From: an uncultured Lewinella sp.
Lineage (GTDB): Bacteria; Bacteroidota; Bacteroidia; Chitinophagales; Saprospiraceae
NCBI GenBank assembly: GCA_913057725.1
Contig: CAJXOS010000031.1
Span: 1-51,065, forward strand
Length of the DNA: 51,065 nucleotides
Reading direction: 5' to 3'
Shown here: positions 33,593-42,407 of the stretch, in pieces
Numbering within the stretch: position 1 is the stretch's first letter
Layout of the letters: every line of letters begins with the position of its first letter
Position numbers and translations under genes: made by a program
The notes under the pieces: model-generated
Seen by the model: only the letters and a program-made list of their open reading frames with translations
What the model was told of the DNA's origin: nothing
Databases searched by the model: none

Positions 33593-35611
33593 TTATTCCT
33601 GTACTAAGAGCAGTGCGCTATTTCGTCCAACTGGCAAGCTTCCGCCGGTAGAAGGGGCAATGCCTTCTAAATTGATTTCTCCAGCATCTATAATCTTCGT
33701 CCAGTTGCCGCTAGGAACAGTCACAGACTGCACTTCGTCAGAGCCGTTAAAGGCAACGAAAATCTTCTTCCAAGAGTCACCAACGGCTTCACCGTCAAGG
33801 GAATAGGCTACTAGTAACTCACCCTCAGTATCTACGAATGATAAGTTCTTCTGGATGTCGGCGGTTCTAGTCATTCTGAAAGCGGAGTGCGCCTTGCGAA
33901 GCTGTATTAGACTTTGGTAGTATTCAAATACATCCTTGTACTGCGTTTTGCGATTCCAGTCGATTTGGTTAATGGCATCAGGAGATTCGAAAGAATTTTC
34001 AACACCGTTTTTGGTGCGTAAAAGGTCTACGCCAGCATGTAGAAAACTGATACCTTGACTCGTCAGCACCATGGTACCGGCCAGCTTATGCATGAGGATA
34101 CGCTCGGCCTCACTCGCATCGGGTCGTGAAAGCGTAAGGCGATCCCAGAGTGTATGATTATCATGACAGCTGACATAGGTCATGCATTGATCGGGGCCAG
34201 GTGCCCAGGCCGCCTCTGAGTAATTGACGTTTGCGTAGTCTACTTGAGGATGCTCGGTAGCCGCTACAATGCCAAATTTGATACTCTCTTTTACTTCTTC
34301 GTTTCCGCTAATAAATCCGCTTGCATCAGCGGTGAACACATGCCCTTTGATGGCGTCTCGTACATCATCGCTAAAGGCAGCAACACCCTCAAGTTGTGGA
34401 GTATTGGCTTTTAGGGCCAGTTGTTCATCTGGTAATGGACTATCTCCGGCCTTCCAACCCTCGCCGTATATGAAGATGGTGGGATCAATACTATGGAGTT
34501 CCTCTGCAACGGCATTCATGGTTTCAATATCATGAATACCCATTAGATCTACTCTAAAACCATCCATATGATATTCTTCGACCCAGTAACGCATCGATTC
34601 GATCATGTATTTGCGGAACATTGCTCGCTCCGAAGCGGTCTCGTTACCGCAAGCACTAGCATCAGAGAATGAGCCATCCTCTCGCTGGCGGTAGTAATAG
34701 CCTGGTACGAGTTGATTAAAGACCGATTCTTCACTCTGCCCCGTATGATTGTATACCACGTCCAGAATGACGCGGATGCCATTTTCATGGAAAGTTTTCA
34801 CCATTTTTTTGAATTCACTGATGCGCATCAGACCATCATATGGATCGGAAGAGTAGCTTCCCTCTGGTACGTTGTAATTCAATGGATCATAGCCCCAATT
34901 GTATTGTGCTACTTTGGTATTTGATTCATCAATGGAGCGATGATCAAAAACAGGTATGAGGTGAACATGAGTAATACCAAGCTCTTTGTAGTGATCGATC
35001 CCGGTAGTTTCGCCTTGCGGAGAACGAGTGCCAGACTCAATTAGTCCAAAGTACTCACCAGGATAACCTGAACCAGAGGAGGGATGAACGGTCATATCCC
35101 GTACATGCATTTCGTAGATGATAATCTCATTAAAGTTGTTCAATGGAGGGCGCTCATCATCTTCCCAACCCTTGGGATTGGTCCTATGCATATCAATCAC
35201 TTGACCTCGGAGTCCGTTTACGCCCACCGCCTTTACGTAAGGATCGGTTACCTCTGCCTTCCATTCACCGTCATACTTTGCCTGGAAAGCATAAAATAAG
35301 CCAACCAAATCTTCTTGCAGCTTTAGTTCCCATACGCCCTGATCGGCTCTGTCTAGCTGTAATGTCCGGATAGGCTCACCTCCTTCACCTGCCTCGTAGA
35401 AGTGAATTTGGAGCGCTTCGGCAGCTGGTGCCCATACCTTGAAGGTGGACTGATTTGGGTAGTACGTCAGTCCGAGATCGGTTCCAGTGTAGACTGGATA
35501 ATCATCAAAGGATGTATAATCAGGCACAGGAGGATCGTTTTGGCAACTAGTGATGACACCGCAAGTCAAAATGGCGAGTAGCAGTGTTCTGAAGGTGTTT
35601 TCTAAGTTCAT
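33593..35611 (-). CDS. pulA: Type I pullulanase, lipoprotein (GH13 with CBM48)
   Basis: A 672-residue alpha-1,6-glucosidase acting on pullulan, amylopectin or limit dextrins. The N-terminus is a lipoprotein signal with lipobox around C23 (GVITSC). A CBM48-like domain (about 48-140, FKVWAPAAEALQIHFYEA) comes next. The GH13 barrel has the type I pullulanase signature YNWGYDP (238-242 region), VILDVVYNHT, nucleophile D355 in GFRVDLMG, acid/base E384 in IYGEGW and D484 in SCHDNHT. A C-terminal beta domain follows. It should be anchored to the outer or inner membrane by lipid. It is 5 nt downstream of the asparagine-synthase-like gene, so the two are cotranscribed, although their functions are not obviously linked. 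Confidence 0.95.
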   Translation of the reverse strand: MNLENTFRTLLLAILTCGVITSCQNDPPVPDYTSFDDYPVYTGTDLGLTYYPNQSTFKVWAPAAEALQIHFYEAGEGGEPIRTLQLDRADQGVWELKLQEDLVGLFYAFQAKYDGEWKAEVTDPYVKAVGVNGLRGQVIDMHRTNPKGWEDDERPPLNNFNEIIIYEMHVRDMTVHPSSGSGYPGEYFGLIESGTRSPQGETTGIDHYKELGITHVHLIPVFDHRSIDESNTKVAQYNWGYDPLNYNVPEGSYSSDPYDGLMRISEFKKMVKTFHENGIRVILDVVYNHTGQSEESVFNQLVPGYYYRQREDGSFSDASACGNETASERAMFRKYMIESMRYWVEEYHMDGFRVDLMGIHDIETMNAVAEELHSIDPTIFIYGEGWKAGDSPLPDEQLALKANTPQLEGVAAFSDDVRDAIKGHVFTADASGFISGNEEVKESIKFGIVAATEHPQVDYANVNYSEAAWAPGPDQCMTYVSCHDNHTLWDRLTLSRPDASEAERILMHKLAGTMVLTSQGISFLHAGVDLLRTKNGVENSFESPDAINQIDWNRKTQYKDVFEYYQSLIQLRKAHSAFRMTRTADIQKNLSFVDTEGELLVAYSLDGEAVGDSWKKIFVAFNGSDEVQSVTVPSGNWTKIIDAGEINLEGIAPSTGGSLPVGRNSALLLVQE

Positions 35612-35616
35612 ACATG

Positions 35617-37158
35617 CTATTTATTGATGAAGTCATGGTACCAATGACCAATCATTTCATTGACAGATTTGCTGAGATCAGTATTAGGCCAGGATAGCTG
35701 TTCTTGAATTAATGGAATCAGCTGCTGTAACCCATTGATATTGGTTGTCTGCTTAGAGGGCAAATAGCTCTTCAGCCTATTCTTCCAACTTGGTGGCAAC
35801 CAGGTGCCGGGAGAGAAGCTAGAGCTTGGTGGTAGGTTGTCTTCTGCAAATTGGATGTTATATGGCTCAAACCAATACTCAGCTAGGACCTCCCGATAAA
35901 GCTGCATGTTTTTTCGGTAGTCGTTAGGTACCGTTTGCCAAAAAGTGATAAATTCTCGATCCCAAAGCGGTAGGTACCAACTACAGTTGAACCACTCATA
36001 AGCACGTACACCATTGACGATGTATTTGCTCACATACTCGCGAAGCACCCAGTGCTCTAATTCGCTAACGTATTGGTGTTCATCCTGTATCTCCTCTTTT
36101 GGAAGTTGTGGTTGCCAGGCTTGTCGGAGCAGATCGTTGGGTTGACGTAAAAAACGATTCAGAAGCTGTTCTTTTAGTCGCTTCTTCCGGTTAGGAGGCC
36201 ACGGTAGTTGAGGGCCTGGTAAATAACTGCCAGCCTGAAAGTCTCCGCAATAACCGGGACTAATAATGCTACCCGCCTCAAGCCATTCGTTTTTGCTCAA
36301 TTGCTGCAAGGCAAAATAGTCTTGCTCTTGCGGCAAAGCACAGCCTTTGGCGGCATAAGTTGCGTACTGTTTCCAGTCGTCTTGTCCAAAGGAAGAAAGG
36401 ACTGTGCTGTCATAGGGCACAAACTGCCAGTCTATACCGAGTTTGCTAGCTACCTCCTCACCGATTTTGGCTTCAATACTGCCTGTTTGTCCATAGGTAA
36501 ATGCCTTGAGGTTTGGGTATCCGTTTCGATGAAGTGCGGCGGCAATAATGCGAGAGTCATAACCGCCACTTAAGGGAAGAACAATGGGCCTCCCATCTGC
36601 AAATTGCACGAAGCGATCAAAGACATCCTCTAAGAGGCTATTGAAGCGCGACTTGATTTCTGCTGCAGGAGCCGAACTACCTTTGGGTCGCCGATGCGGA
36701 AAGTAGTTGTGGATATAACACAAGCCATTCTTTACTTCGAGCAGTTCGCCGGCTTGTAATTGTTGCCATCCTTGCCATAGCGTTGCATGGCCGGGAATGA
36801 ACTCTGCCTGCTCCAGCGCTTTGTTTTGTTGCCACCAGGAAACCTGTCCACTGGAATCAGGTTGATCACCTATAGTCACAAGTCCATCAGCCACTTTCCA
36901 GAAGATGGGAATGGATCGCCCGATGTCAGTTGCTGCAAGATGAAGGTCCTCTTTGGACCAAAGCAGCGCAAAGTGACCGTTCCATTCAGATAGAAGCCGC
37001 TTTACATCAGCGACTGATACTGCATTTTGCAGTAGTCCATCTACCTCTTGGTGAGATAGCCATTTACCGTGACGATATACTTTACCAGCCCACCAACCTG
37101 CGGATAGGCGGTGCCAGGAAAGGCGACTATTATCTTGAGTTTTTAATTCGATACGCAT
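35617..37158 (-). CDS. Asparagine-synthase-like amidotransferase lacking the glutaminase cysteine
   Basis: A 513-residue member of the asparagine synthetase B superfamily. The N-terminal half (about 1-150) aligns with the class II glutaminase fold (EWNGHFALLWSKEDLHLAATD, GRSIPIFW). It has no Cys at position 2, so it cannot use glutamine in the usual way. The synthase domain (about 165-500) has the PP-loop SGGYDSRI (197-204), which binds ATP and adenylates a carboxylate. Such proteins near surface-glycan genes often amidate sugar acids; the nonulosonic acid genes nearby suggest a possible substrate (inference). The frame opens at 37287 through a GC-rich palindrome; MRIELKTQDN at 37158 is the plausible start. 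Operon with pulA. Confidence 0.75.
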   Translation of the reverse strand: MRIELKTQDNSRLSWHRLSAGWWAGKVYRHGKWLSHQEVDGLLQNAVSVADVKRLLSEWNGHFALLWSKEDLHLAATDIGRSIPIFWKVADGLVTIGDQPDSSGQVSWWQQNKALEQAEFIPGHATLWQGWQQLQAGELLEVKNGLCYIHNYFPHRRPKGSSAPAAEIKSRFNSLLEDVFDRFVQFADGRPIVLPLSGGYDSRIIAAALHRNGYPNLKAFTYGQTGSIEAKIGEEVASKLGIDWQFVPYDSTVLSSFGQDDWKQYATYAAKGCALPQEQDYFALQQLSKNEWLEAGSIISPGYCGDFQAGSYLPGPQLPWPPNRKKRLKEQLLNRFLRQPNDLLRQAWQPQLPKEEIQDEHQYVSELEHWVLREYVSKYIVNGVRAYEWFNCSWYLPLWDREFITFWQTVPNDYRKNMQLYREVLAEYWFEPYNIQFAEDNLPPSSSFSPGTWLPPSWKNRLKSYLPSKQTTNINGLQQLIPLIQEQLSWPNTDLSKSVNEMIGHWYHDFINK

Positions 37159-37542
37159 TGGAGAGCGTAAAATACATACTTGTGAAGTAAGAAGAGAAGG
37201 GTAGGAGAGGGAGAGTGATGATAGGAGGGGGATGTTGGGTGGGGTGCACGGCCCGCACGGCGGGACCCACCCAGTCACCTGGTCCAAAAAACACCCAACC
37301 CAACTAATGGGACAGGCATCAGGATCACACCTTGCTCAATGATCATTCATCAAGCAAGCCAACAACATCCTTTAAGAAAAGTGGGAATAAATACTCTGAT
37401 TGGTTGTCCGCAACCCCTAGGAATATCGACGGACGGGAAAATTAGCCTTTGAATGGACTTTTCTATTTGCTGAGTCTAAATATAAGGAAAAACCAATTTA
37501 AAAACAAAAAAAGGGTATATTTTTTAAAATAAAAACAAATAA
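37159..37542. other. Intergenic region with polypurine tract, palindrome and AT-rich segment
   Basis: 384 nt upstream of the asparagine-synthase-like gene. It holds a purine-rich tract (37184-37235), a GC-rich inverted repeat (37236-37273) and an extremely AT-rich segment (about 37470-37550) at the 3' end of the glycan operon. No gene, tRNA or perfect promoter box is seen. Confidence 0.5.
37236..37273. repeat. GC-rich REP-like palindromic element
   Basis: TGGGTGGG (37236-37243) pairs with CCCACCCA (37266-37273). Inside it GTGC (37244-37247) pairs with GCAC (37255-37258), leaving a 7-nt loop and a one-sided bulge. Its base composition is far above that of its surroundings. It is seen only once in the window, so 'repeat' rests on form alone. 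Confidence 0.4.
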
Positions 37543-38178
37543 TTAAACCCTTGGGCACCACCGTAGTGGGGTCAGGTTATCAAGTAGGATATTACCACTG
37601 TAACGAAACTTCCCCTCCGTGTGAAAAGCTTCCAAGATAATATATCGAATTGGCTGCTCTGCCTTGACCTCTACCCGATAGCTTTTCCAGTAGGTGTGCT
37701 CAATGAGCGGAGACTCATATAACAATTGATCTTTGCTACATCGGTCAGTGCTACCCCAGACCCTCAGTTTTAGGGGCTTGTTGTAGCCACTATAGGTGGC
37801 TCCTCGAGCCAAGTCGACCAGAAAGACGTAGCAATCATCGGTTTCGATGGTTCGTTCAAGTCGCTGGGTGATACTCTCCCAGGTACCATTCGCACGTGTG
37901 ATAAGTCCAACGTAGGTGTCACCGTCATTAGCTTCCTGATAGATACCCCAAAAGCCAGGTAGTATATCTGGCGTAGTGAGTGCCTCGCAACCAATCCAAC
38001 CAATAGGCACCGTTGCGTCAGCAGGTTCGCCTTCAAAGGAAGGGTTTTGCCAATGGATGGATGGGGGAGTGGCGGACTCCTGGGCCTGGAGCATAACAAC
38101 TCCAATAGTGAATAGAAGTAAAATACTTTTGTGACAGAACCTAACAGCCACGGATGAAATTTTCTTGAATGAAAGCAT
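37543..38178 (-). CDS. Secreted beta-sandwich (carbohydrate-binding-like) protein
   Basis: A 211-residue secreted protein. The signal peptide (SILLLFTIGVVMLQAQ) ends near residue 33. The remainder fits a jelly-roll or galactose-binding-like fold: opening IHWQNPSFEGEPADATVPIG, then YVGLITRANGTWESITQRL, CYVFLVDLARGATYSGY, LKLRVWGSTDRC and the closing GNILLDNLTPLRW. This 'NPSFEG...PxGW' and 'ILLDNL' frame is common in CBM4/9-like domains and in Bacteroidota surface proteins. It is the last gene of the glycan operon (22 nt after the GT-like gene), so it may bind or protect the glycan made there (inference). No T9SS tail and no catalytic residues. Confidence 0.7.
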   Translation of the reverse strand: MLSFKKISSVAVRFCHKSILLLFTIGVVMLQAQESATPPSIHWQNPSFEGEPADATVPIGWIGCEALTTPDILPGFWGIYQEANDGDTYVGLITRANGTWESITQRLERTIETDDCYVFLVDLARGATYSGYNKPLKLRVWGSTDRCSKDQLLYESPLIEHTYWKSYRVEVKAEQPIRYIILEAFHTEGKFRYSGNILLDNLTPLRWCPRV

Positions 38179-38199
38179 ACAATTCTTCAGTTTGCATGA

Positions 38200-39645
38200 T
38201 TACGGATCAATAATCTTAATAGCAGCCTCGACGGTGGATTGGTCTCCCTGAAGGAGCTCCTTTGGTGGAACTTCAAAGCTACCATTTTTCATGACCTCCA
38301 GGCAGGTGTCTAAATCCGGGGCATACTGAAAGTAACTATTCTCAATGTATGATTGATAATAATCTTTACCATTGTGATGAATCAAAATAGTAGGAAGCCC
38401 GAATTCTAACGCTTCGAGACAAGTCGTTGAGAAGCCCGTAATATGTAGGTTAGCTTGAATGAATTGTTGATAGAGGTCCTGTTTGTTTATGCCCATTACT
38501 TTTACGTTTTCCATATCGCTAAACGCCTCAGTGAGTTCTAGTTCCAGTTCTGGGTAAAGTGGATGGGCCCGAAGTAACCATTGCCAATGAGTATCTCCTT
38601 CTGTTCGTCGTATTAATTCTTCTAGATAGGAGCTATGATAGTGTTGAGGCTCTTGCAAGCTTACTAAAATCGTTGATTCCTTTGATTCATCTTGCGTGAT
38701 TTGCACGGAATTTTGTGCCTTGTAGAAAGCAAGCCATGGATTTCCTCCTTTAATTACAGATTGTAGATAAGTGCTATCCCAATCTTGGATGTGTTGTTCT
38801 TCGGCCTTACTCCAAACCCAAAAGATGCCTGGCAGTAACTGTCGAGTCTGTGCAGAAGCGATGCTGGGATAGCTAGCATACATTGGATGTGTGGATCCCT
38901 GAGTGCCATGTTGCACATCTATACAGAGAATGCCTAATTTTTTACAAGCCAGCGTTAGGCCAAAAGCTTCTTTACTGTAGTAGCAAAAGTTGAAGACTAG
39001 GTGCAGTTTATGATTTTCTAGCAAACGGGTAAAGGCCTCGCGTAGGAATAAGATTCTTACCAAATCCTGGCTAATCACCTTGGGGTCAAAAAAAATGGAA
39101 GTCCAATTTCTTTCCTTGATAAGGTCTTCAATATAGGAGATCTCTTTCGTACAGTAAGAGGCAGCTCTTTGACCCAATCCTAGGCGAATGCACAAAGTGG
39201 CAAACAGATTGATTGGAAATAAATTGATCGTCGGAATGGATTTAGACGATTTCCATTGTGAAACATCAGTTAGATACTCACCCAACAGGCACTTTCCTCT
39301 GTTATTCAAGAAATGCGCAAGGCCATCCATTAGTCTGTTCGTGTAGCCTGCGGCTGTGGAAAAATTGCGCTTAACGGCGTGATCAAATAAGAAATACCGG
39401 TAGCCACTTTCATCGTCTTGAGAAGAGAAGATGCTTTGCAAGAATAAACGCAGTGTCATGAGAATTAACTCGATCTGACCAGACAGTTTCTTCCCTTTTC
39501 TGGTAGAACGACTTACTGCTTTATACCGCTCCAAGTTATGACGGCGGATAAGAGGGACTATAGGAAGCAATTTGGGATTGTTAACCGCCAGGTGCTCTTC
39601 CAGGTTCTGTAACTGTTGTACCAGTTCTTTGTAAGCTGTTGCCAT
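38200..39645 (-). CDS. GT-B-like glycosyltransferase of the surface-glycan operon
   Basis: A 481-residue cytoplasmic protein, probably a glycosyltransferase. The first half is mostly helical and unusual. The second half (about 215-475) has GT-B-like features: IDVQHGTQGSTHPMY (a QHG motif as in capsule and polysialic-type transferases), FWVWSKAEEQHIQDW, ILVSLQEPQHYHSSYLEE, WLLRAHPLYPE and LHITGFSTTCLEALEFGLPT, the nucleotide-sugar-binding end. It lies directly after the NeuB-type synthase, so a CMP-nonulosonate donor is a reasonable guess. The family could not be named from sequence alone. Confidence 0.65.
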   Translation of the reverse strand: MATAYKELVQQLQNLEEHLAVNNPKLLPIVPLIRRHNLERYKAVSRSTRKGKKLSGQIELILMTLRLFLQSIFSSQDDESGYRYFLFDHAVKRNFSTAAGYTNRLMDGLAHFLNNRGKCLLGEYLTDVSQWKSSKSIPTINLFPINLFATLCIRLGLGQRAASYCTKEISYIEDLIKERNWTSIFFDPKVISQDLVRILFLREAFTRLLENHKLHLVFNFCYYSKEAFGLTLACKKLGILCIDVQHGTQGSTHPMYASYPSIASAQTRQLLPGIFWVWSKAEEQHIQDWDSTYLQSVIKGGNPWLAFYKAQNSVQITQDESKESTILVSLQEPQHYHSSYLEELIRRTEGDTHWQWLLRAHPLYPELELELTEAFSDMENVKVMGINKQDLYQQFIQANLHITGFSTTCLEALEFGLPTILIHHNGKDYYQSYIENSYFQYAPDLDTCLEVMKNGSFEVPPKELLQGDQSTVEAAIKIIDP

Positions 39646-39686
39646 CCCACGAATATTGGACGTAATCTACTTTCTTAACACAAGCT

Positions 39687-40757
39687 CTATTGTTTTGGCT
39701 CAATATCTTGCCATTGAATGGCTTGGTCTTCTTCAATCGGTTTTATGCAAGTCGAACCTAAAACTTGTTCCAAATATTTTGGACTGACACCATTGGCTGG
39801 ACGTTTCCACGTGAGGTCGCTTGTTTGCAAAATATCGCCCACTTGTAGGTTTCGGGTGGCAACTAGACTCCGACGAGCATTTTGCCGCGAAAGGTCTTCT
39901 GTGGGAATCGGAGCCTTTTGATAGCTGCCTAATAGCCCTGAAAGCTCCTTCATATTAGCCCGGAAGTTCTTTAAATCTTCCTTGTCCATAGCATGGTAAT
40001 GGTCGTTTCCAGGCAGGGTTTTATCATGTGTAAAATGTTTTTCTAGGACAACTGCACCGAGTAAAGCCGCCACTTCCAGCGTTTTCATTTGCTTCGGAAG
40101 AGTGTGGTCAGAGTAACCCATCAATGACTCTGGAAAGTGCTTTTTCAGATCTTGAATCATCCCCAAGTTAGCCTGATCATCAGGTGTCGGGTAGTTGAGA
40201 ATGCAGTGCATGATGGAGAAAGGAAGCTCATAACGCTTTATTACCTCAACGGCCTGATGAATCTCCCAAAGGAAAGAAGCACCAGTTGATAGCAATATGG
40301 GCTTCTCAAATCGGCACATGAATTCAATAAACGGCAAGTTGGTAATATCTGAGGAGGATATTTTAAAGACGTTCATCAGATCATTCAAAAAAGTAGCGGA
40401 TTCAACGTCAAAAGGGGTGGATAAGAACTCTATTCCAACCTGATCGCAGTACTGCTTTAGCGCTTCAAATTCCTTTTTCCAGAATTTATCGTATTTCTTG
40501 AATAATTGAAATTGGGAGGTGGTTGGTTCACTATTTAGATCCCAATAAGATGGACTATGGCGAGAGGCAATTTTCTCCGCTTTGTAGGTCTGAAACTTGA
40601 TTGCGTCAGCTCCACCCTCAGCAGCTTCATCAATAAGACGTTTAGCAAGCTCGATGGAGCCTTCATGATTCACACCAGCTTCCGCGATAATAAAGGGTTG
40701 GTGTATTGGGCGATGAATACCTCTTTCGAATTGGTCAAAAACTTCGGTCAACGTCAT
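39687..40757 (-). CDS. neuB: NeuB-family nonulosonic acid synthase
   Basis: A 356-residue enzyme that condenses phosphoenolpyruvate with a 6-carbon amino sugar to make a nine-carbon nonulosonic acid (sialic, legionaminic or pseudaminic acid). The TIM-barrel part has FIIAEAGVNHEGSIELAK, DAIKFQTYKAEKI, EFLSTPFDVES, KISSSDITNLPFIEF and LMGYSDHT with VVLEKHFTHDKTLPGNDH. The C-terminal SAF (antifreeze-like) domain (about 285-355) has RRSLVATRNLQVGDILQ. Sequence does not decide NeuB, LegI or PseI; the PseG-like fusion partner upstream points towards pseudaminic or a related acid. The start lies 23 nt inside the end of the preceding gene, indicating tight coupling. Confidence 0.92.
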   Translation of the reverse strand: MTLTEVFDQFERGIHRPIHQPFIIAEAGVNHEGSIELAKRLIDEAAEGGADAIKFQTYKAEKIASRHSPSYWDLNSEPTTSQFQLFKKYDKFWKKEFEALKQYCDQVGIEFLSTPFDVESATFLNDLMNVFKISSSDITNLPFIEFMCRFEKPILLSTGASFLWEIHQAVEVIKRYELPFSIMHCILNYPTPDDQANLGMIQDLKKHFPESLMGYSDHTLPKQMKTLEVAALLGAVVLEKHFTHDKTLPGNDHYHAMDKEDLKNFRANMKELSGLLGSYQKAPIPTEDLSRQNARRSLVATRNLQVGDILQTSDLTWKRPANGVSPKYLEQVLGSTCIKPIEEDQAIQWQDIEPKQ

Positions 40758-42390
40758 TCTTTCTAATTGTTCTTTTGATGATGTCTACTACTCGCTTTTT
40801 GCCTGTTGCCAAATCATTATTCAGCATCAGTGAGCGCATATAGGCTCGTCGTGATTGATCATCCAGTAAGGCTGTAAAGGTAGAGAGTATTTGTTCGTTG
40901 GTTACGTTTTTACCCAATCCGAAGTTGATAAATCCGTTTTGAGCATCTGCAAAAAAGTGCGTTGTTTCCCGTTCGTTTTGACATAAAACGATAGTGGGTA
41001 TACCCAAGGAGGCAACTTCAAAGGTAGTTCGCCCTGCTGACGTAAAGGCTATATCAGCATCAACCATAAGATCTGAAATATTACTTACGTCTTGATGTAT
41101 TTCTACATCCTCGAATGCCTCCAGAGATTGTTTTTTTCGATACCCAAGTCCAAGTACTGCACGAATTGCAATACTATTTTTTTGGCAGTAAGAATAGATC
41201 GAACTGAGTACTTTAAAAGTTAAATTTTCGGGATCTACTCCACCAAAAGTTAGAAGTACCTGCTGTACATCTTGGCGTACTTCCTTCCGCTTATCAGAAA
41301 AAATAAACTCATCGCGTACACAAAAGTAAGAGGGGCCGTAGAAGTGATTGTCATATACTTCATTCTCTGGATACATTGCATTGACGACGACATCAGCGAG
41401 TTTTGCCCCCTCACCGAGGTCTTCAAAGTTGATCGTCACAAAGCCTTTGCTTCGCAGACCTCTCATATAGTCGGCGTCAGTGTTTAGGCAATCATTAATA
41501 ATAATGTCAGGCGCTAAAGTAGTTATGTCATCCAGGATATCCGCACCTTGTTGTTGGTAGACAGGATAGTTTCTCTTGCTGATATATTCGTACGCTAGAT
41601 CACTCTTATTATCAACTAAGAAGGAGATCTGGTGGTCCAGTATATCATTTGCTATCAAGACTGTATTGTAAGCATGTCCCAGGCCAATATCATGATAGCC
41701 ACTAACAACAAAGAGAATATGTTTTCTTCTCAGAAGATATTCGCAAAGATTCCAGTCTTCAAAAGTATCAATGTCTATTGCTTCTTGCCGGGAGGAAATC
41801 TCGAAAAGGTCAATTTCATTTCCTAGTCTTTTGCCTTGTGCAATACACCTGGATCTAGTAATCAAAAAAGAGCCCGTTTCACGAAATTCGGCAGGTAGCT
41901 GTTGCCTATTTAGGCGTTCCACATAGTTAGGTACATATTTACCGTTTTCATCGGTCTTCCAACTGAGGTGTGGATCATTTTGAACAGATAACATGGTGTC
42001 AACATCCTCGCGGGTTAACATTTGTTCGATAGCTTGGTCCAGCGTTTCTACGCTCAGCAGTGGTGAAGTTGGCTGCATGGTAACGACCAACTCAAAATCT
42101 TGTTGTGATGATTCTGCCATCCGGTTGGCAGCGTCAATAATTACGGGGTCCAGTGTGACGAAGTCGCCTGATAGCTCAGTGGGGCGTCGTAGAGGAATAG
42201 CGCCGAATTTTTTGGCTAATGCTAGTATTTCATCGTCTTCACTTGATACAACAACAGTGGAGATATGTGAGGAGGCTAAGGCCGTCCTAATACTGTAGTA
42301 AATGAGAGGGAAGCCTCCCAGAAGTCTAAGGTTTTTTCTTGGGATGCCTTTCGATTGTCCTCTGGCGGGGATGACTGCTAGTATGCTCAT
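40735..42390 (-). CDS. Fused CMP-nonulosonate cytidylyltransferase and PseG-like hydrolase
   Basis: A 551-residue two-domain enzyme. The N-terminal domain (1-220) is a CMP-sialate synthetase: ILAVIPARGQSKGIPRKN at the start, LVVTMQPTSPLL, and EAIDIDTFEDW. It activates the nonulosonic acid with CTP. The second domain (about 223-551) is PseG-like, a GT-B-fold sugar-nucleotide hydrolase. It shows HILFVVSGYHDIGLGHAYN with the active-site His in GxGH, IIINDCLNTDADYM, VLLTFGGVDPENLT and FTSAGRTTFEVASLGIPT. Family knowledge: PseG removes UDP from the 2,4-diacetamido sugar before the NeuB-type step. One chain thus covers the steps before and after the synthase next door. Start at 42390 (MSILAVIPARG); the frame opens at 42399. 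Confidence 0.9.
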   Translation of the reverse strand: MSILAVIPARGQSKGIPRKNLRLLGGFPLIYYSIRTALASSHISTVVVSSEDDEILALAKKFGAIPLRRPTELSGDFVTLDPVIIDAANRMAESSQQDFELVVTMQPTSPLLSVETLDQAIEQMLTREDVDTMLSVQNDPHLSWKTDENGKYVPNYVERLNRQQLPAEFRETGSFLITRSRCIAQGKRLGNEIDLFEISSRQEAIDIDTFEDWNLCEYLLRRKHILFVVSGYHDIGLGHAYNTVLIANDILDHQISFLVDNKSDLAYEYISKRNYPVYQQQGADILDDITTLAPDIIINDCLNTDADYMRGLRSKGFVTINFEDLGEGAKLADVVVNAMYPENEVYDNHFYGPSYFCVRDEFIFSDKRKEVRQDVQQVLLTFGGVDPENLTFKVLSSIYSYCQKNSIAIRAVLGLGYRKKQSLEAFEDVEIHQDVSNISDLMVDADIAFTSAGRTTFEVASLGIPTIVLCQNERETTHFFADAQNGFINFGLGKNVTNEQILSTFTALLDDQSRRAYMRSLMLNNDLATGKKRVVDIIKRTIRKNDVDRSF

Positions 42391-42407
42391 AAAGTACACA
42401 GCTCTTA

